From an uncultured Bacteroidales bacterium (GTDB lineage: Bacteria; Bacteroidota; Bacteroidia; Bacteroidales; Salinivirgaceae), in contig CALJOM010000005.1 of the NCBI GenBank assembly GCA_937981765.1, positions 62,001 through 126,000 of the forward strand: 64,000 nucleotides of DNA, in the 5' to 3' direction. The position numbers and the translations under genes are program-made. Shown here in pieces: positions 45,518 to 56,631 of the stretch; position 1 is the stretch's first letter; every line of letters starts with the position of its first letter. The notes beneath the pieces are model-generated. The model did not search any database. It saw only the letters and a program-made list of their open reading frames with translations, and was not told where the DNA came from.

Positions 45518-46318
45518 ATGAACAGACTTTTGATTGTATGGATACTTGCCGTACTAACCACATTAGCCGTGGCCATTTATCAGAGAACCTCCGGGCCAAC
45601 TTACCCATTAAAACTTAAAGTAGATGACATAAGTATAAAACTTCCTCGCTCGTCATCTCAAAACGTTGCATGCACAATATCCGTTCCCGGTAGCCCGAAC
45701 TTCAATAACGCCCGTATAATTTGGCGTTACTTCCCTGGAGAATACTCATACGATACCATTCCCATGCAGTTTCAAAACAATTACTGGATTGGAGAACTCC
45801 CCACGCAACCGCCTGCTGGGAAATTACAATATTTTATTGAACTTTATCAAGATGAAACACCATATTTTTCATCCGTTGATAGGCAAGCCATTATTCGGTA
45901 TAAAGGAGAAGTCCCTACTGGAGCACTTGTACCACATATTATTTTTATGTTTCTTGCCTCTCTATTCAGTTTTGTGGCACTTTACATGATTATTTTCAAA
46001 AGCGGTAATTTTAATCGTATTCACCAATTTACGGTTGTTTCTCTCTTTCTTGGAGGGTTGGTTTTTGGCCCCATAGTTCAAAAGTTCGCCTTTGGTGCCT
46101 ATTGGACAGGATTTCCAGTTGGCATGGACCTAACCGATAACAAAACGTTGATAGTCTTTCTTATTTGGCTGATACCGTTTATGATTAAAAAGATGGAAAT
46201 CCGAAGAAAATGGATAATCATTGCAGCCATATGTATGCTCATAATAAATAGTATTCCGCACTCAACTCTTGGAAGCGAACTAAACCGCAAAACCAATACC
46301 ATTGAAACCGGAAAGTGA
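45518..46318 (+). CDS. Membrane protein with exported Ig-like domain
   Basis: 266 residues. One N-terminal membrane segment (about 4-20) is followed by an exported beta-rich part (about 30-140) with RIIWRYFPGE and WIGELPTQPPAGKLQYFIELYQ, as in Ig-like or carbohydrate-binding modules. Four membrane segments follow (about 150-250), including FGPIVQKFAFGAYWTGFPVGMDLTDNKT. I do not recognise the family. It starts 20 nt after the M28 peptidase gene and ends before a terminator, so it is the last gene of that transcript. Confidence 0.75.
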   Translation: MNRLLIVWILAVLTTLAVAIYQRTSGPTYPLKLKVDDISIKLPRSSSQNVACTISVPGSPNFNNARIIWRYFPGEYSYDTIPMQFQNNYWIGELPTQPPAGKLQYFIELYQDETPYFSSVDRQAIIRYKGEVPTGALVPHIIFMFLASLFSFVALYMIIFKSGNFNRIHQFTVVSLFLGGLVFGPIVQKFAFGAYWTGFPVGMDLTDNKTLIVFLIWLIPFMIKKMEIRRKWIIIAAICMLIINSIPHSTLGSELNRKTNTIETGK

Positions 46319-46340
46319 AAAAAAAATCTTTTAACGATAA

Positions 46341-46377
46341 AAAAGTGCCGCTTCATTTATCCTAGCGGCATTTTTTT
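46341..46377 (+). terminator. Rho-independent terminator before the ribosomal operon
   Basis: Stem 46346-46352 with 46364-46370 (7 bp), an 11-nt loop and seven Ts. It isolates the strongly expressed ribosomal transcript from the upstream operon. Confidence 0.85.
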
Positions 46378-46477
46378 GTTGAAAAAACTAGCCCCATAGT
46401 GCTGCACTCGATAAACTATTATTCCCATAATTAAATACGGAACTAATTCATTTTCTTTAAATAAAAAGTTGAAATAT

Positions 46478-46508
46478 TTTGTTGCAAAAAAAAATCTTTC
46501 TACCTTTG
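46478..46508 (+). promoter_or_regulatory. Main promoter of the ribosomal protein supercluster
   Basis: TTTG at 46478-46481, exactly 19 nt, then TACCTTTG at 46501-46508: a perfect match to TTTG-N19-TAnnTTTG. The first ATG of rpsL is 46 nt downstream. Confidence 0.9.
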
Positions 46509-46553
46509 CAGTCCGAATTAAATAAGGGTAAAAATATCTATAACAAACAGAGT

Positions 46554-46949
46554 ATGCCAACAATACAGCAATTAGTGAGAAAAGGGCGTAAGCACGTAAA
46601 GGCAAAAAGTAAAGCTCCCGCCCTGGATGCGTGTCCACAAAGACGTGGTGTTTGCACGCGGGTTTATACCACGACGCCAAAAAAACCTAATTCGGCGTTG
46701 CGTAAAGTTGCCAGAGTTCGGTTAACAAACGGAAAAGAAGTAAACGTTTACATTCCGGGAGAAGGACACAACTTGCAAGAGCACTCAATAGTCCTAGTAC
46801 GCGGAGGTCGTGTTAAAGACCTTCCAGGAGTTCGTTATCACATTGTTCGTGGCGCACTAGACACTGCCGGAGTTGATGGCCGCAGACAGCGTCGTTCAAA
46901 ATACGGAGCAAAACGTCCAAAAGCAACAAAAGCACCAGCAAAAAAATAA
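46554..46949 (+). CDS. rpsL: 30S ribosomal protein uS12
   Basis: 131 residues from ATG 46554 ([12 protein letters not shown]), the usual start; a frame extension to 46479 lies across the promoter and is rejected. [15 protein letters not shown] and [17 protein letters not shown] are the decoding-site loops; both lysines at which streptomycin-resistance changes arise have the wild-type residue. It is the first gene of the str-S10-spc-alpha supercluster, 13 nt before rpsG. Confidence 0.98.
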   Translation: MPTIQQLVRKGRKHVKAKSKAPALDACPQRRGVCTRVYTTTPKKPNSALRKVARVRLTNGKEVNVYIPGEGHNLQEHSIVLVRGGRVKDLPGVRYHIVRGALDTAGVDGRRQRRSKYGAKRPKATKAPAKK

Positions 46950-46962
46950 AACATAGATAAAA

Positions 46963-47439
46963 ATGAGAAAAGCGAAACCAAAAAAACGGATATTGTTGCC
47001 GGATCCTAAATTTAACGATTCGCATGTAACACGCTTTGTGAACAACCTTATGAAAAAGGGGAAGAAAAATCTTGCCTTTCAAATTTTTTATGATGCTATA
47101 GACATTGTAGAGAAGAAAAAAGGAAACATCGAACTTTCCGGAATCGAAATCTGGAGAGCAGCTCTCGACAATGTAACCCCGCAGGTTGAAGTTAAAAGCC
47201 GTCGAGTTGGTGGGGCAACCTTCCAAATCCCTATGGAAATTCGGGAAGACCGAAAGGCCTCAATCAGCATTAAAAACTTGATACTTTTTGCTCGGAAACG
47301 ATCAGGGCGGTCAATGGCTGAAAAATTAGCCGCAGAAATTTTAGCGGCCTATAACAACGAAGGAGGTGCATTCAAGAAAAAAGAAGATACCCACAGAATG
47401 GCCGAAGCCAACAAAGCATTCTCCCATTTCAGATTTTAA
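46963..47439 (+). CDS. rpsG: 30S ribosomal protein uS7
   Basis: 158 residues. [23 protein letters not shown] at the N-terminus, then [24 protein letters not shown] and [15 protein letters not shown] at the end, as in other uS7 proteins. It nucleates assembly of the 30S head by binding 16S rRNA. Second gene of the str segment. Confidence 0.98.
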   Translation: MRKAKPKKRILLPDPKFNDSHVTRFVNNLMKKGKKNLAFQIFYDAIDIVEKKKGNIELSGIEIWRAALDNVTPQVEVKSRRVGGATFQIPMEIREDRKASISIKNLILFARKRSGRSMAEKLAAEILAAYNNEGGAFKKKEDTHRMAEANKAFSHFRF

Positions 47440-47458
47440 TTGAGGTTTACTGCAGACA

Positions 47459-49570
47459 ATGAGTTCGAAATTAGAGTTTACACGAAACATAGGCATCATG
47501 GCACACATTGATGCCGGAAAAACGACAACAACCGAGCGGATACTCTTCTACACCGGTAAAACCCATCGGATTGGCGAAGTACATGATGGTGCTGCCACCA
47601 TGGATTGGATGGAGCAAGAGCAGGAGAGAGGGATTACTATAACTTCAGCAGCAACAACCACATACTGGAGATATGCTGATTCAGAATTTAAAATCAATAT
47701 CATAGACACCCCGGGACACGTTGACTTTACCGTTGAAGTAGAAAGATCGTTACGTGTTCTCGATGGTGCTATTGCCGTATATTGCGCAGTTGGCGGCGTA
47801 GAACCCCAATCAGAGACAGTCTGGAGACAGGCTGATAAATACAAAGTGCCTCGCATAGCCTTTGTTAACAAAATGGACCGTGTTGGTGCCGATTTCTTCT
47901 CCGTTGTCCAACAAATGAAAACAAAACTCAACGCCAACGCTGTTCCTATTCAAATCCCCATTGGTTCAGAAGAAAAATTTAATGGTGTTGTTGATTTAGT
48001 TGAAAAACGCGCCATCGAATGGTATGAAGACGAAAAAGGCGTTACCAACTACAGATATATTGATATACCAGCTGATTTACATGATCAGGTGGAGGAATAT
48101 CGTCAACTAATGGTAGAAGCCATTGCTGAAGTCGACGATCAAATTTTGGAGCGCTACCTGGATGATCCCGAAAAAATTACACACCAGGAAATGCGTGAAG
48201 CCCTTAGAAAAGCAACCATAGCAAGAGTATTGGTTCCGGTGATGTGTGGAGCCTCGTTTAAGAACAAAGGTGTACAGCGCTTACTCGATGCAGTATGTGC
48301 CTATTTACCCAGCCCACTTGATATAGATGCCGTTCAGGGAACAGCTGTTGATGATCCAGAGGAAATTATTATAAGAAAACCCTTGGATAGCGAGCCTCTT
48401 TGTGCTTTGGCGTTCAAGATTGCAACCGACCCCTATGTAGGCCGGCTTTGCTATATCCGAGTTTACTCAGGTGTTCTGGAAGGTGGAATGACCGTTTATA
48501 ATTCACGCACTGGAAAAAAAGAACGCATCTCACGCCTATTCCAGATGCATGCCAACAAGCAAAATCCGGTAGAACGTATTGGAGCCGGCGACATTTGTGC
48601 TGCCGTTGGTTTTAAAAACATTCGTACCGGCGACACTCTTTGCGATCCGGACAAACCCATGGTACTAGAAAAAATGGATTTCCCCGAGCCGGTAATATCA
48701 CTATCCATCGAACCCAAAACACAGGCCGATACTGAGCGTCTTGATAATGCCCTTGTGAAATTGATGGAAGAGGATCCAACATTCAATGTAGTTACTGATT
48801 CCGATACTGGGCAGATAGTAATCAGTGGAATGGGCGAATTACACCTTGAGATAATTCTCGATCGTATGCGTAGAGAGTTCAAGGTTGAATGCAACCAAGG
48901 AGCTCCTATGGTGAAATACAAAGAAGCCATTACCCAAACCGTTGAACATCGCGAAGTATTCAAAAAGCAAACCGGTGGTCGTGGTAAATATGCCGATATT
49001 TATGTACGTATTGGCCCAGCCGATCCTGGCGTAACAGGATTACAATTTGTTGATGAAATTAAAGGAGGAGTTATACCTAGAGAATACATACCAGCTGTTG
49101 AAAAAGGCTTCAAAGAAGCAATGCTAAACGGGCCATTAGCTGGGTATCCGTTGCAGAATCTCAAAGTAGTATTGTTCGACGGATCGTTTCACCCTGTAGA
49201 CTCGGACTCACTATCCTTCGAACTTTGTGCAAAAGCCGCTTTCAGAGCTGCGGCAGCTAAAGCAAAACCAGTATTGTTAGAACCAATAATGCTGGCCGAA
49301 GTAACCACCCCTGAAGAATACATGGGTGATATTATTGGCGATTTCAATCGTCGTAGAGGAATTATTCTAGGTACCGACGACAGAAATGGAGCCAAAATTA
49401 TACGCGTACACGTTCCATTAGCAGAGAAATTTGGATATATCACTGTATTAAGAACATTATCTTCAGGACGAGCATCTCATGCCATGGAATTTTCTCATTA
49501 CGAAGAAGTTCCGAAAAATATTGCAATCTCAGTTTTGGAAAAAGTAAAAGGTAGAACAGATCTGTTATAA
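47459..49570 (+). CDS. fusA: Elongation factor G
   Basis: 703 residues, full length. The GTPase motifs are [15 protein letters not shown] (G1), [11 protein letters not shown] (G2), DTPGHVDFT (G3), NKMDRVGA (G4) and a later GASFKNKG. Domains II to V follow, with [14 protein letters not shown] in domain IV and [17 protein letters not shown] near the end. It drives ribosomal translocation. The tuf gene that often follows fusA in str operons is absent here; rpsJ comes next after 9 nt. Confidence 0.98.
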   Translation: MSSKLEFTRNIGIMAHIDAGKTTTTERILFYTGKTHRIGEVHDGAATMDWMEQEQERGITITSAATTTYWRYADSEFKINIIDTPGHVDFTVEVERSLRVLDGAIAVYCAVGGVEPQSETVWRQADKYKVPRIAFVNKMDRVGADFFSVVQQMKTKLNANAVPIQIPIGSEEKFNGVVDLVEKRAIEWYEDEKGVTNYRYIDIPADLHDQVEEYRQLMVEAIAEVDDQILERYLDDPEKITHQEMREALRKATIARVLVPVMCGASFKNKGVQRLLDAVCAYLPSPLDIDAVQGTAVDDPEEIIIRKPLDSEPLCALAFKIATDPYVGRLCYIRVYSGVLEGGMTVYNSRTGKKERISRLFQMHANKQNPVERIGAGDICAAVGFKNIRTGDTLCDPDKPMVLEKMDFPEPVISLSIEPKTQADTERLDNALVKLMEEDPTFNVVTDSDTGQIVISGMGELHLEIILDRMRREFKVECNQGAPMVKYKEAITQTVEHREVFKKQTGGRGKYADIYVRIGPADPGVTGLQFVDEIKGGVIPREYIPAVEKGFKEAMLNGPLAGYPLQNLKVVLFDGSFHPVDSDSLSFELCAKAAFRAAAAKAKPVLLEPIMLAEVTTPEEYMGDIIGDFNRRRGIILGTDDRNGAKIIRVHVPLAEKFGYITVLRTLSSGRASHAMEFSHYEEVPKNIAISVLEKVKGRTDLL

Positions 49571-49579
49571 TGTTAAGCT

Positions 49580-49885
49580 ATGAGCCAAAAAATCAGAATT
49601 AAATTAAAGTCTTACGACCACAATCTGGTTGATAGATCAGCCGAGAAAATCGTAAAGACAGTAAAGGCAACCGGCGCTGTAGTTAGTGGTCCTATACCAC
49701 TGCCTACCCATACCCGGATATTTACTGTGAATCGCTCCACTTTTGTGAACAAGAAATCCCGCGAGCAATTTGAATTACGTTCACACAAGCGTTTGATGGA
49801 TATCTACAGCTCAAATGCTAAAACCATCGACGCATTGATGAAACTTGAATTGCCCAGTGGTGTAGAAGTAGAAATTAAAGTTTGA
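49580..49885 (+). CDS. rpsJ: 30S ribosomal protein uS10
   Basis: 101 residues. [22 protein letters not shown], then [17 protein letters not shown] and [18 protein letters not shown] are the uS10 signature segments. It is part of the 30S head and the first gene of the S10 segment, which here joins fusA directly without its own promoter. Confidence 0.98.
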   Translation: MSQKIRIKLKSYDHNLVDRSAEKIVKTVKATGAVVSGPIPLPTHTRIFTVNRSTFVNKKSREQFELRSHKRLMDIYSSNAKTIDALMKLELPSGVEVEIKV

Positions 49886-49899
49886 TAAAACGTACCGAA

Positions 49900-50517
49900 A
49901 TGGCTGGATTAATTGGAAGAAAAATTGGAATGACATCGGTATTCAGTGCCGAGGGGAAAAACATCCCATGCACTGTTATCGAAGCGGGCCCTTGTGTTGT
50001 TACACAAGTTAAAACCGTTGAAAAAGACGGTTATAGCGCTTACCAGCTAGGGTTTGACCCCGTTAAGGAGAAAAATGTAACCAAACCTATGCTTGGACAC
50101 TTTAAAAAAGCCGGCGTTTCTCCAATGAGAAAACTTGTTGAGTTCCCCATGGGAGAACATCAACTAAATGTTGGAGACGTTGTTACCGTTGATATTTTCA
50201 AAGATACCTACTGGGTAGATATCGTTGGAATATCAAAGGGAAAAGGATTTCAAGGCGTTGTTAAACGCCATGGTTTTGGTGGTGTTGGCGAACAAACACA
50301 CGGACAGCACAACCGATTAAGAGCTCCCGGTTCACTTGGTGCATCATCTTTCCCATCACGTGTACTTCCGGGAATGCGTATGGCAGGAAGAACCGGAGGG
50401 AATCGAGTTAAAGTTATCGACCTCCAAGTCGTTAAAGTAATTCCCGAACAAAACCTTATTCTTGTAAAAGGTTCGGTACCCGGAGCAAAAGGATCATACT
50501 TAATTATTGAAGACTAA
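49900..50517 (+). CDS. rplC: 50S ribosomal protein uL3
   Basis: 205 residues from ATG 49900 ([12 protein letters not shown]); the frame opens at 49882 inside rpsJ with an alternative codon and is not used. [19 protein letters not shown] and [16 protein letters not shown]-like segments, with [13 protein letters not shown], are conserved in the loop near the peptidyl transferase centre. Its stop overlaps the rplD start by one base (TAATG). Confidence 0.97.
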   Translation: MAGLIGRKIGMTSVFSAEGKNIPCTVIEAGPCVVTQVKTVEKDGYSAYQLGFDPVKEKNVTKPMLGHFKKAGVSPMRKLVEFPMGEHQLNVGDVVTVDIFKDTYWVDIVGISKGKGFQGVVKRHGFGGVGEQTHGQHNRLRAPGSLGASSFPSRVLPGMRMAGRTGGNRVKVIDLQVVKVIPEQNLILVKGSVPGAKGSYLIIED

Positions 50518-51146
50518 TGGAACTGAGTGTATTAACTATCGAAGGAAAAGATACCGGACGTAAAGTAACGTTAAGCGACGCAATCTTTGGAATAGAACCC
50601 AACGATCACGCCATCTATCTTGATGTTAAACAATACCTTGCCAACCAGCGCCAAGGTACTCACAAATCAAAAGAGAGAGGCGAAGTTCAGGGGAGTACCC
50701 GCAAACTAAAGCGTCAGAAAGGAACCGGTGGTGCCCGTGCAGGTATGATTCGTAACCCCCTCTTTGTAAAAGGAGGTAGAGTGTTTGGACCACGTCCACG
50801 CGATTATCGTTTCAAACTTAACAAAAAAGTGAAACGGCTTGCACGTTTATCAGCTCTATCCTATAAAGCTCAAAACGGGCAGATAATCGTTGTAGAAGAC
50901 TTCGCCATGTCGGCTCCTAAAACTAAGGATTACGTTAAAATTCTTACCAATCTTCAGATTGGCGAGTTAAAGTCTTTAATGATTATGCCAAGGGTAGAAC
51001 CAAATATTGCTTTATCGGCTCGCAATCTTCAAAATGCAAAAGTTGCCGCCCTCAACGGGTTGAATACCTATAACATTTTGAACGCCAAACGATTAATATT
51101 CACTGAGAGCGGATTAAAAGCTGTTGAAGAATTGTATAACGCTTAA
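50517..51146 (+). CDS. rplD: 50S ribosomal protein uL4
   Basis: 209 residues. [28 protein letters not shown] and [12 protein letters not shown] are the extended loop segments that line the exit tunnel; LSALSYKA and the C-terminal [10 protein letters not shown]-like segment complete the family pattern. In E. coli uL4 also represses its own operon through a leader structure; no such leader is evident before rpsJ here. Confidence 0.97.
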   Translation: MELSVLTIEGKDTGRKVTLSDAIFGIEPNDHAIYLDVKQYLANQRQGTHKSKERGEVQGSTRKLKRQKGTGGARAGMIRNPLFVKGGRVFGPRPRDYRFKLNKKVKRLARLSALSYKAQNGQIIVVEDFAMSAPKTKDYVKILTNLQIGELKSLMIMPRVEPNIALSARNLQNAKVAALNGLNTYNILNAKRLIFTESGLKAVEELYNA

Positions 51147-51164
51147 AACTTAAAACTTTTACCG

Positions 51165-51455
51165 ATGGACATCATAATTCGTCCCCTCATAACCGAGAAA
51201 ATGACCGCACTTGGAGAGAAACTCAACCGTTATGGATTTGTTGTAGATAAAAGAGCTACAAAACCACAAATACGCGAAGCGGTTGAAAAACTTTACAACG
51301 TAAAGGTAGAAACAGTCAACACCTGCATTTATGGAGGCAGAAGACGCTCTCGATATACAAAAAGCGGTGTAATTGAAGGGAGAACTAACTCCTTTAAAAA
51401 GGCGTTTATCACGTTAAAAGAGGGATATACAATTGATTTTTATAGCAATATCTGA
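51165..51455 (+). CDS. rplW: 50S ribosomal protein uL23
   Basis: 96 residues. [25 protein letters not shown] at the N-terminus, then [23 protein letters not shown] and a basic loop, typical for uL23, which lies at the tunnel exit and binds trigger factor. The gap to rplB is 5 nt. Confidence 0.97.
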   Translation: MDIIIRPLITEKMTALGEKLNRYGFVVDKRATKPQIREAVEKLYNVKVETVNTCIYGGRRRSRYTKSGVIEGRTNSFKKAFITLKEGYTIDFYSNI

Positions 51456-51460
51456 TAACA

Positions 51461-52285
51461 ATGGGTGTAAGAAAGTTAAAACCGGTAACCCCGGGACAAA
51501 GACACAGAGTGGTAAATACTTTCGAAGAAATTACCACCAACAAGCCTGAGAAATCACTGTTGCAATGCCTCAAAAGTACCGGCGGAAGAAATAACGTTGG
51601 TAAAATGACAGTGAGATATAGAGGCGGAGGCCACAAAAGACAGTACCGGATTATTGATTTCAAGCGCGACAAAGAAAACATGCCGGCTATTGTTAAAACC
51701 ATTGAGTACGACCCCAACCGTTCAGCGTTCATTGCCTTAGTAGTGTATGCCGACGGTGAGAAACGTTACATTGTTGCTCCCCATGGACTAAAAGTTGGAC
51801 AAACCGTTGTATCCGGCAAAGGCATTAGCCCAGAAATAGGTAACTGCCTTTATTTATCGGAGATACCCCTCGGTTCCATCATCCACAACATCGAATTACA
51901 ACCAGGTAGAGGAGCAAGCATGGCACGCAGTGCCGGAACGTACGCGCAATTGTTAAGCCGTGATGGCAAATACGCAGTACTAAAATTACCCTCTGGAGAA
52001 ACAAGGCTAGTGTTGACCACCTGCAAAGCTACCATCGGAGCTGTATCGAATCCGGACCATGGGTTGGTTACTTCCGGAAAAGCAGGTAGAGAGCGTTGGT
52101 TAGGACGTCGTCCACGAAACAGAGGTGTATCTATGAACCCAGTAGATCACCCCATGGGTGGTGGAGAAGGACGTGCCAGCGGTGGACATCCAAGATCGCG
52201 TAAAGGTATTCCTGCCAAAGGCTACAAAACCCGCGACAAGAAAAAAGCGTCCAACCGTTATATCATTGAACGTAGAAAAAAATAG
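51461..52285 (+). CDS. rplB: 50S ribosomal protein uL2
   Basis: 274 residues. [22 protein letters not shown], then [16 protein letters not shown] and [23 protein letters not shown], which includes the conserved histidine region near the peptidyl transferase centre. The C-terminus is the usual basic tail. Located in the standard S10 order between rplW and rpsS. Confidence 0.98.
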   Translation: MGVRKLKPVTPGQRHRVVNTFEEITTNKPEKSLLQCLKSTGGRNNVGKMTVRYRGGGHKRQYRIIDFKRDKENMPAIVKTIEYDPNRSAFIALVVYADGEKRYIVAPHGLKVGQTVVSGKGISPEIGNCLYLSEIPLGSIIHNIELQPGRGASMARSAGTYAQLLSRDGKYAVLKLPSGETRLVLTTCKATIGAVSNPDHGLVTSGKAGRERWLGRRPRNRGVSMNPVDHPMGGGEGRASGGHPRSRKGIPAKGYKTRDKKKASNRYIIERRKK

Positions 52286-52306
52286 GTCAATTAAACAAAT
52301 GAAATT

Positions 52307-52576
52307 ATGAGCCGTTCATTAAAAAAAGGTCCATACATTGACTACAAGCTGGAGAAAAAAGTCCTTGATATGAATGCCAGTGGCAAAAAACAAGTTATCA
52401 AAACCTGGTCACGTGCGTCGATGATTTCCCCAGACTTTGTAGGTCATACAATTGCCGTACACAATGGTAACAAGTTTATACCTGTATATATTACCGAAAA
52501 CATGGTTGGGCATAAGCTAGGAGAATTTGCCCCAACTCGTATCTTCAGAGGACATGCAGGTAACAAGAAAAAGTAA
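52307..52576 (+). CDS. rpsS: 30S ribosomal protein uS19
   Basis: 89 residues. [41 protein letters not shown] and [18 protein letters not shown] cover the whole uS19 pattern. It sits in the 30S head with uS13. Confidence 0.98.
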   Translation: MSRSLKKGPYIDYKLEKKVLDMNASGKKQVIKTWSRASMISPDFVGHTIAVHNGNKFIPVYITENMVGHKLGEFAPTRIFRGHAGNKKK

Positions 52577-52598
52577 TAATCGGAAAAACTGAGGAATC

Positions 52599-53006
52599 AT
52601 GGGTGCAAGAAAACGACTTAAAGCACTGGAAAGAAAATCAGCAAATAAAGGAAAAGTATTTGCACGACTCAACGATTGCCCAACCTCACCACGAAAAATG
52701 CGATTAGTAGTGGATCTTATCCGTGGCAAAGAGGTAAACAAAGCTCTCGACATTCTTCGCTTTACTCAAAAAGAAGCAGCTCGTCGTGTTGAGAAGCTAC
52801 TTCGTTCAGCCATTGCCAACTGGGAAAATAAAAACCAGGGAGCACGGATCGAAGAGGCTGGATTGTTTGTTAAAGAAGCCTACGTTGATGGAGGTCGTAT
52901 GTTAAAAAGACTTCGACCAGCACCACAAGGGCGCGCATATAGAATCCGTAAGCGTTCGAATCATGTAACAATTGTTTTGGGCAGTCAAACCACAAATGAA
53001 AACTAA
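52599..53006 (+). CDS. rplV: 50S ribosomal protein uL22
   Basis: 135 residues. [23 protein letters not shown] and the C-terminal tunnel loop ([29 protein letters not shown]) identify uL22. It is about 25 residues longer than the E. coli protein owing to a basic N-terminal extension. The gap to rpsC is 6 nt. Confidence 0.97.
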   Translation: MGARKRLKALERKSANKGKVFARLNDCPTSPRKMRLVVDLIRGKEVNKALDILRFTQKEAARRVEKLLRSAIANWENKNQGARIEEAGLFVKEAYVDGGRMLKRLRPAPQGRAYRIRKRSNHVTIVLGSQTTNEN

Positions 53007-53012
53007 CATTCA

Positions 53013-53720
53013 ATGGGACAAAAAACAAATCCTATAGGTAATCGACTTGGAATTATCCGTGGATGGGATTCCAATTGGTATGGAGGTAAAAATTACGCCG
53101 ACAAACTTGTTGAAGATAAGAAGATCCGTACCTATCTGAACACGCGCCTTGCAAAAGCCAGTGTTTCAAAGATAGTAATAGAACGGACCTTAAAACTTAT
53201 CACCGTAACCGTACATACCGCTCGTCCTGGCATAATTATTGGTAAGGGAGGCCAGGAAGTTGACAAACTCAAAGAGGAGTTGAAAAAAATTACCAAAAAA
53301 GACATTCAAATCAACATCTTTGAGATTAAACGACCCGAGCTTGACGCCGTATTAGTAGCTAACAACATTGCACGTCAGTTGGAAGGAAGAGTTTCATACC
53401 GCCGTGCGATAAAAACAGCCATAGCTTCTACCATGCGTGTTGGAGCCAAAGGAATAAAAGTAATGATCTCAGGCCGTATAGGCGGAGCCGAAATGGCGCG
53501 TTCAGAAACCTATAAGGAAGGTCGGATACCATTGCATACTTTGCGTGCCGATATCGACTACAGTTTGGCTGAAGCACTTACAAAATACGGATTGTTAGGT
53601 ATCAAAGTTTGGATTTTCAAAGGCGAGGTATTCGCAAAACGTGACTTATCACCCAATGTTGGACAACCCAGCGTTAGCAGTGGTAAGCCATTTAAAGCAC
53701 ATCGCCGGAAAAAGAAATAA
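53013..53720 (+). CDS. rpsC: 30S ribosomal protein uS3
   Basis: 235 residues. The N-terminal [22 protein letters not shown], the KH domain with [16 protein letters not shown] and the C-terminal [30 protein letters not shown] are all typical of uS3, which lines the mRNA entry channel. Confidence 0.98.
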   Translation: MGQKTNPIGNRLGIIRGWDSNWYGGKNYADKLVEDKKIRTYLNTRLAKASVSKIVIERTLKLITVTVHTARPGIIIGKGGQEVDKLKEELKKITKKDIQINIFEIKRPELDAVLVANNIARQLEGRVSYRRAIKTAIASTMRVGAKGIKVMISGRIGGAEMARSETYKEGRIPLHTLRADIDYSLAEALTKYGLLGIKVWIFKGEVFAKRDLSPNVGQPSVSSGKPFKAHRRKKK

Positions 53721-53745
53721 CCCAAAAAGATAGGGAGATACGAAC

Positions 53746-54165
53746 ATGTTACAACCAAAGAAAACGAAATATCGTCGTCATCAGAAAGGACGCATGAAGG
53801 GAAATGCCCAGAGAGGGAATCAGCTGGCCTTTGGATCTTTTGGGATTAAAACCCTTGAAAGTGCGTGGATCGACGGACGTCAAATAGAAGCCGCCCGTGT
53901 TGCTGTTACACGTTTTATGCAACGTCAAGGGCAAGTTTGGATACGAATCTTTCCAGACAAACCGATAACCAAAAAACCTGCAGAAACTCGTCAAGGTAAA
54001 GGTAAGGGAAATCCGGAAGGATATGTTGCACCAGTAACCCCAGGACGTATTCTGATTGAAGCAGAAGGAGTACCTATGGCAGTTGCTCGCGAAGCTTTGC
54101 GTTTGGCCGCACAAAAACTACCGGTTAAGACCAAATTTATTGTACGTCCAGATTATGTTGAATAA
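53746..54165 (+). CDS. rplP: 50S ribosomal protein uL16
   Basis: 139 residues. [19 protein letters not shown], then [22 protein letters not shown] and the hydroxylatable-arginine region, with [16 protein letters not shown], match uL16, which contacts the A-site tRNA. Usual place before rpmC. Confidence 0.98.
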   Translation: MLQPKKTKYRRHQKGRMKGNAQRGNQLAFGSFGIKTLESAWIDGRQIEAARVAVTRFMQRQGQVWIRIFPDKPITKKPAETRQGKGKGNPEGYVAPVTPGRILIEAEGVPMAVAREALRLAAQKLPVKTKFIVRPDYVE

Positions 54166-54182
54166 TTAAAAGTCGAGCCGTT

Positions 54183-54386
54183 ATGAAAATGTCAGAAGTA
54201 CGCCAACTCAACGATAAAGACTTAAGAGATCGCATCAAAGACCTTAAGATCACGTTAACACAATTGCGAATCAATCATGCGATTTCCCCCCTGGATAATC
54301 CCATGCGCCTTCGTGCCCTTAGACGAGATATCGCACGATTGAAAACCGAATTGCGGCAAAGAGAGTTATCTAAACGAAACAATTAA
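54183..54386 (+). CDS. rpmC: 50S ribosomal protein uL29
   Basis: 67 residues, a two-helix protein at the tunnel exit. [25 protein letters not shown] and the [18 protein letters not shown] end match the family. A second ATG two codons downstream (54189) is an alternative start. Confidence 0.95.
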   Translation: MKMSEVRQLNDKDLRDRIKDLKITLTQLRINHAISPLDNPMRLRALRRDIARLKTELRQRELSKRNN

Positions 54387-54387
54387 A

Positions 54388-54657
54388 ATGAACACAATGG
54401 AACAGAAGAGAAATGCCCGCAAAGAAAGGATCGGCGTTGTGGTCAGCAACAAAATGAATAAATCCATAGTCGTAGCTATAGAGCATAAAGTAAAGCATCC
54501 CATTTACGGAAAATTCGTAAAAGCTACCACTAAGCTGAAAGCCCATGATGAGAATAATGAGTGCAACATTGGCGATATAGTTCGCATCATGGAAACACGC
54601 CCGCTGAGTAAAACCAAAAACTGGAGACTTGTAGAAATCATTGAAAGAGCTAAGTAA
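54388..54657 (+). CDS. rpsQ: 30S ribosomal protein uS17
   Basis: 89 residues, one base after the rpmC stop. [32 protein letters not shown] and ARP-like [16 protein letters not shown] are the uS17 OB-fold segments. The ATG at 54397 (MEQKRN) is an equally possible start. Confidence 0.97.
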   Translation: MNTMEQKRNARKERIGVVVSNKMNKSIVVAIEHKVKHPIYGKFVKATTKLKAHDENNECNIGDIVRIMETRPLSKTKNWRLVEIIERAK

Positions 54658-54659
54658 CC

Positions 54660-55025
54660 ATGATACAGCAAGAAACACGTCTAAATGTTGCCGATAATAG
54701 TGGAGCCAAAGAAGTATTATGTATTAATGTTCTTGGAGGTTCCAGAAAACGGTATGCTACAGTTGGTGATGTAATTGTTGTCACCGTAAAAAGCGCAATC
54801 CCCTCGGGCGATGTAAAAAAAGGGACCGTTCACAGAGCAGTTGTAGTTAGAACAAAAAAAGAGATCCGTCGTGCCGATGGTTCATACATCCGTTTCGATG
54901 ATAACGCATGTGTATTACTAACCAATGCCGGTGAATTGAAAGGAACCCGTATTTTTGGTCCTGTCGCTCGTGAATTACGTGATAAATACATGAAAATTGT
55001 ATCTTTGGCACCCGAAGTGTTGTAA
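54660..55025 (+). CDS. rplN: 50S ribosomal protein uL14
   Basis: 121 residues. [22 protein letters not shown], then [20 protein letters not shown] and [24 protein letters not shown], the uL14 signature. It starts the spc segment, 2 nt after rpsQ. Confidence 0.98.
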   Translation: MIQQETRLNVADNSGAKEVLCINVLGGSRKRYATVGDVIVVTVKSAIPSGDVKKGTVHRAVVVRTKKEIRRADGSYIRFDDNACVLLTNAGELKGTRIFGPVARELRDKYMKIVSLAPEVL

Positions 55026-55045
55026 AAAAGCAAAACAGATCAAAA

Positions 55046-55369
55046 ATGCGCAGAAAATTTCATATTAAAAAGGGCGATGTAGTTGTTGTTATTGCCGGCA
55101 ACTCCAAGGGGCAACAAGGCAGAGTACTCGAAGTTGATACCAAAAACGAGAGAGCCATTGTGGAAGGAGTTAATCTAATCTCCAAGCACACCAAGCCTAA
55201 CGCCCAAAACCCCAATGGGGGAATTATCAAGAAGGAAGGTTCAATACATATCTCAAACCTTCTGCCCTTAGACCCAAAAACCGGCAAACCTTCACGCGTT
55301 GGTCGTAGAAGAAATGAAGAAGGAAAATTGGTAAGATTTTATAAAAAATCTGGAGAGGAGATTAAGTAA
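55046..55369 (+). CDS. rplX: 50S ribosomal protein uL24
   Basis: 107 residues with the KOW motif [24 protein letters not shown] and [26 protein letters not shown]. It starts 50S assembly. Its TAA overlaps the rplE ATG by one base. Confidence 0.97.
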   Translation: MRRKFHIKKGDVVVVIAGNSKGQQGRVLEVDTKNERAIVEGVNLISKHTKPNAQNPNGGIIKKEGSIHISNLLPLDPKTGKPSRVGRRRNEEGKLVRFYKKSGEEIK

Positions 55370-55926
55370 TGGCTTACGTTCCAACATTAAAGAAGAAATA
55401 TCGCGAGGAAATAGTGCCTGCACTTCAGGCGGAATTCAAGTATAAATCCATTATGCAGGTACCTCGCCTCGAAAAGATCGTACTTAACCAAGGGCTTGGC
55501 AAAGCCACTTCCGACCGCAAGCTCATCGACAGCGGTTTGAACGAAATGACCATGATAGCAGGTCAGAAAGCCGTTGCAACCTTATCCCGTAAGGACATCT
55601 CAAATTTCAAACTACGTAAGAAAATGCCTATCGGAGTTAAGGTAACCTTGAGAAGCGATAGAATGTACGAATTTTTGGAACGCCTAATATGCGTAGCTCT
55701 GCCACGAATACGTGACTTTCAGGGTGTTGGTGGCAAACTCGACGGCAGAGGTAACTATACCTTGGGTATAAGTGAACACATTATCTTCCCCGAAATCGAT
55801 CTGGACAAAATCAACCAGATTCTTGGGATGGACATAACCTTTGTCACCACTGCCAAGACCGATGAGGAAGCATATGCCCTATTGAAAGCTTTTGGGATTC
55901 CATTTAAAAACGAGAAAAAGAACTAA
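55369..55926 (+). CDS. rplE: 50S ribosomal protein uL5
   Basis: 185 residues. [48 protein letters not shown] and [27 protein letters not shown] are standard uL5 segments for 5S rRNA and P-site tRNA contact. One-base start/stop overlap with rplX suggests coupled translation. Confidence 0.98.
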   Translation: MAYVPTLKKKYREEIVPALQAEFKYKSIMQVPRLEKIVLNQGLGKATSDRKLIDSGLNEMTMIAGQKAVATLSRKDISNFKLRKKMPIGVKVTLRSDRMYEFLERLICVALPRIRDFQGVGGKLDGRGNYTLGISEHIIFPEIDLDKINQILGMDITFVTTAKTDEEAYALLKAFGIPFKNEKKN

Positions 55927-55929
55927 ACT

Positions 55930-56199
55930 ATGGCAAAAGAATCAATGAAAGCACGTGAAAGAAAACGTGCCAAATTAATTGAAAAATATGCAAAGAAGCG
56001 TGCAGAGTTAAAAGCTGCCGGCGATTATGTTGGTTTACAAAAATTGCCGAAAAATTCATCCCCCGTTCGTTTGCATAACCGTTGCCAGTTAACAGGACGT
56101 CCCAGAGGATACATGCGGCAATTTGGAATCAGCCGTATATGTTTCCGCGAAATGGCTAATCAAGGGCTCATTCCAGGAGTTAAAAAAGCAAGTTGGTAA
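55930..56199 (+). CDS. rpsN: 30S ribosomal protein uS14 (zinc-free long form)
   Basis: 89 residues, the long form. The usual C+ zinc motif (CxxC-x12-CxxC) is absent: the corresponding region reads [29 protein letters not shown] with only two cysteines. It binds 16S rRNA in the 30S head. It begins 3 nt after rplE. Confidence 0.97.
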   Translation: MAKESMKARERKRAKLIEKYAKKRAELKAAGDYVGLQKLPKNSSPVRLHNRCQLTGRPRGYMRQFGISRICFREMANQGLIPGVKKASW

Positions 56200-56222
56200 C
56201 TTTTATTTAATTGAAAAAAGCA

Positions 56223-56618
56223 ATGGATGTAATAGGCGATTTTTTAACCAGAATACGTAACGCCTCAATGGCAAAGCATAAAGTATTAGAGGTGCCTTCT
56301 TCCAACATGAAGAAAGCAATAACCAAAATACTTTACGAGCAAGGGTACATTCTGAATTATAAGTATGAAGATTCCGATCCGGTACGCAAAACCATTAAGA
56401 TAGCGCTTAAATATAACCCCTACACCAAACAACCGGTAATTAAGGGAATTCATCGCGTTAGCCGTCCCGGACTAAGAAAGTATTCAAGTGCAGAGAAAAT
56501 GCCCCGCGTATTAAATGGACTCGGTATCGCTATTGTTTCAACATCACAAGGTGTGATGACCGACAAAGATGCCCGTCGTTTAAACATTGGCGGTGAAGTA
56601 ATTTGTTACATTTATTAA
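56223..56618 (+). CDS. rpsH: 30S ribosomal protein uS8
   Basis: 131 residues from ATG 56223 (MDVIGDFLTRIRNA), matching the usual uS8 start; the frame extends 12 nt upstream with a TTG. The C-terminus has LNGLGIAIVSTSQGVMTDKDARRLNIGGEVICYIY, diagnostic of the family. In E. coli uS8 represses the spc operon; whether a target site exists near rplE here cannot be judged by eye. Confidence 0.97.
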   Translation: MDVIGDFLTRIRNASMAKHKVLEVPSSNMKKAITKILYEQGYILNYKYEDSDPVRKTIKIALKYNPYTKQPVIKGIHRVSRPGLRKYSSAEKMPRVLNGLGIAIVSTSQGVMTDKDARRLNIGGEVICYIY

Positions 56619-56631
56619 AAACATTTGAACA

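Noticed and set aside
46479-46553. N-terminal extension of rpsL from a TTG at 46479
   Set aside because: The extension overlaps a perfect promoter (46478-46508), and uS12 proteins begin at the MPTIQQ methionine at 46554.
46813-47226. 137-codon minus-strand frame across rpsL and rpsG
   Set aside because: It is antisense to two ribosomal protein genes and low-complexity in composition.
52950-52975. TTCGAATC-like tRNA T-loop sequence
   Set aside because: It lies inside rplV coding sequence and no cloverleaf surrounds it.
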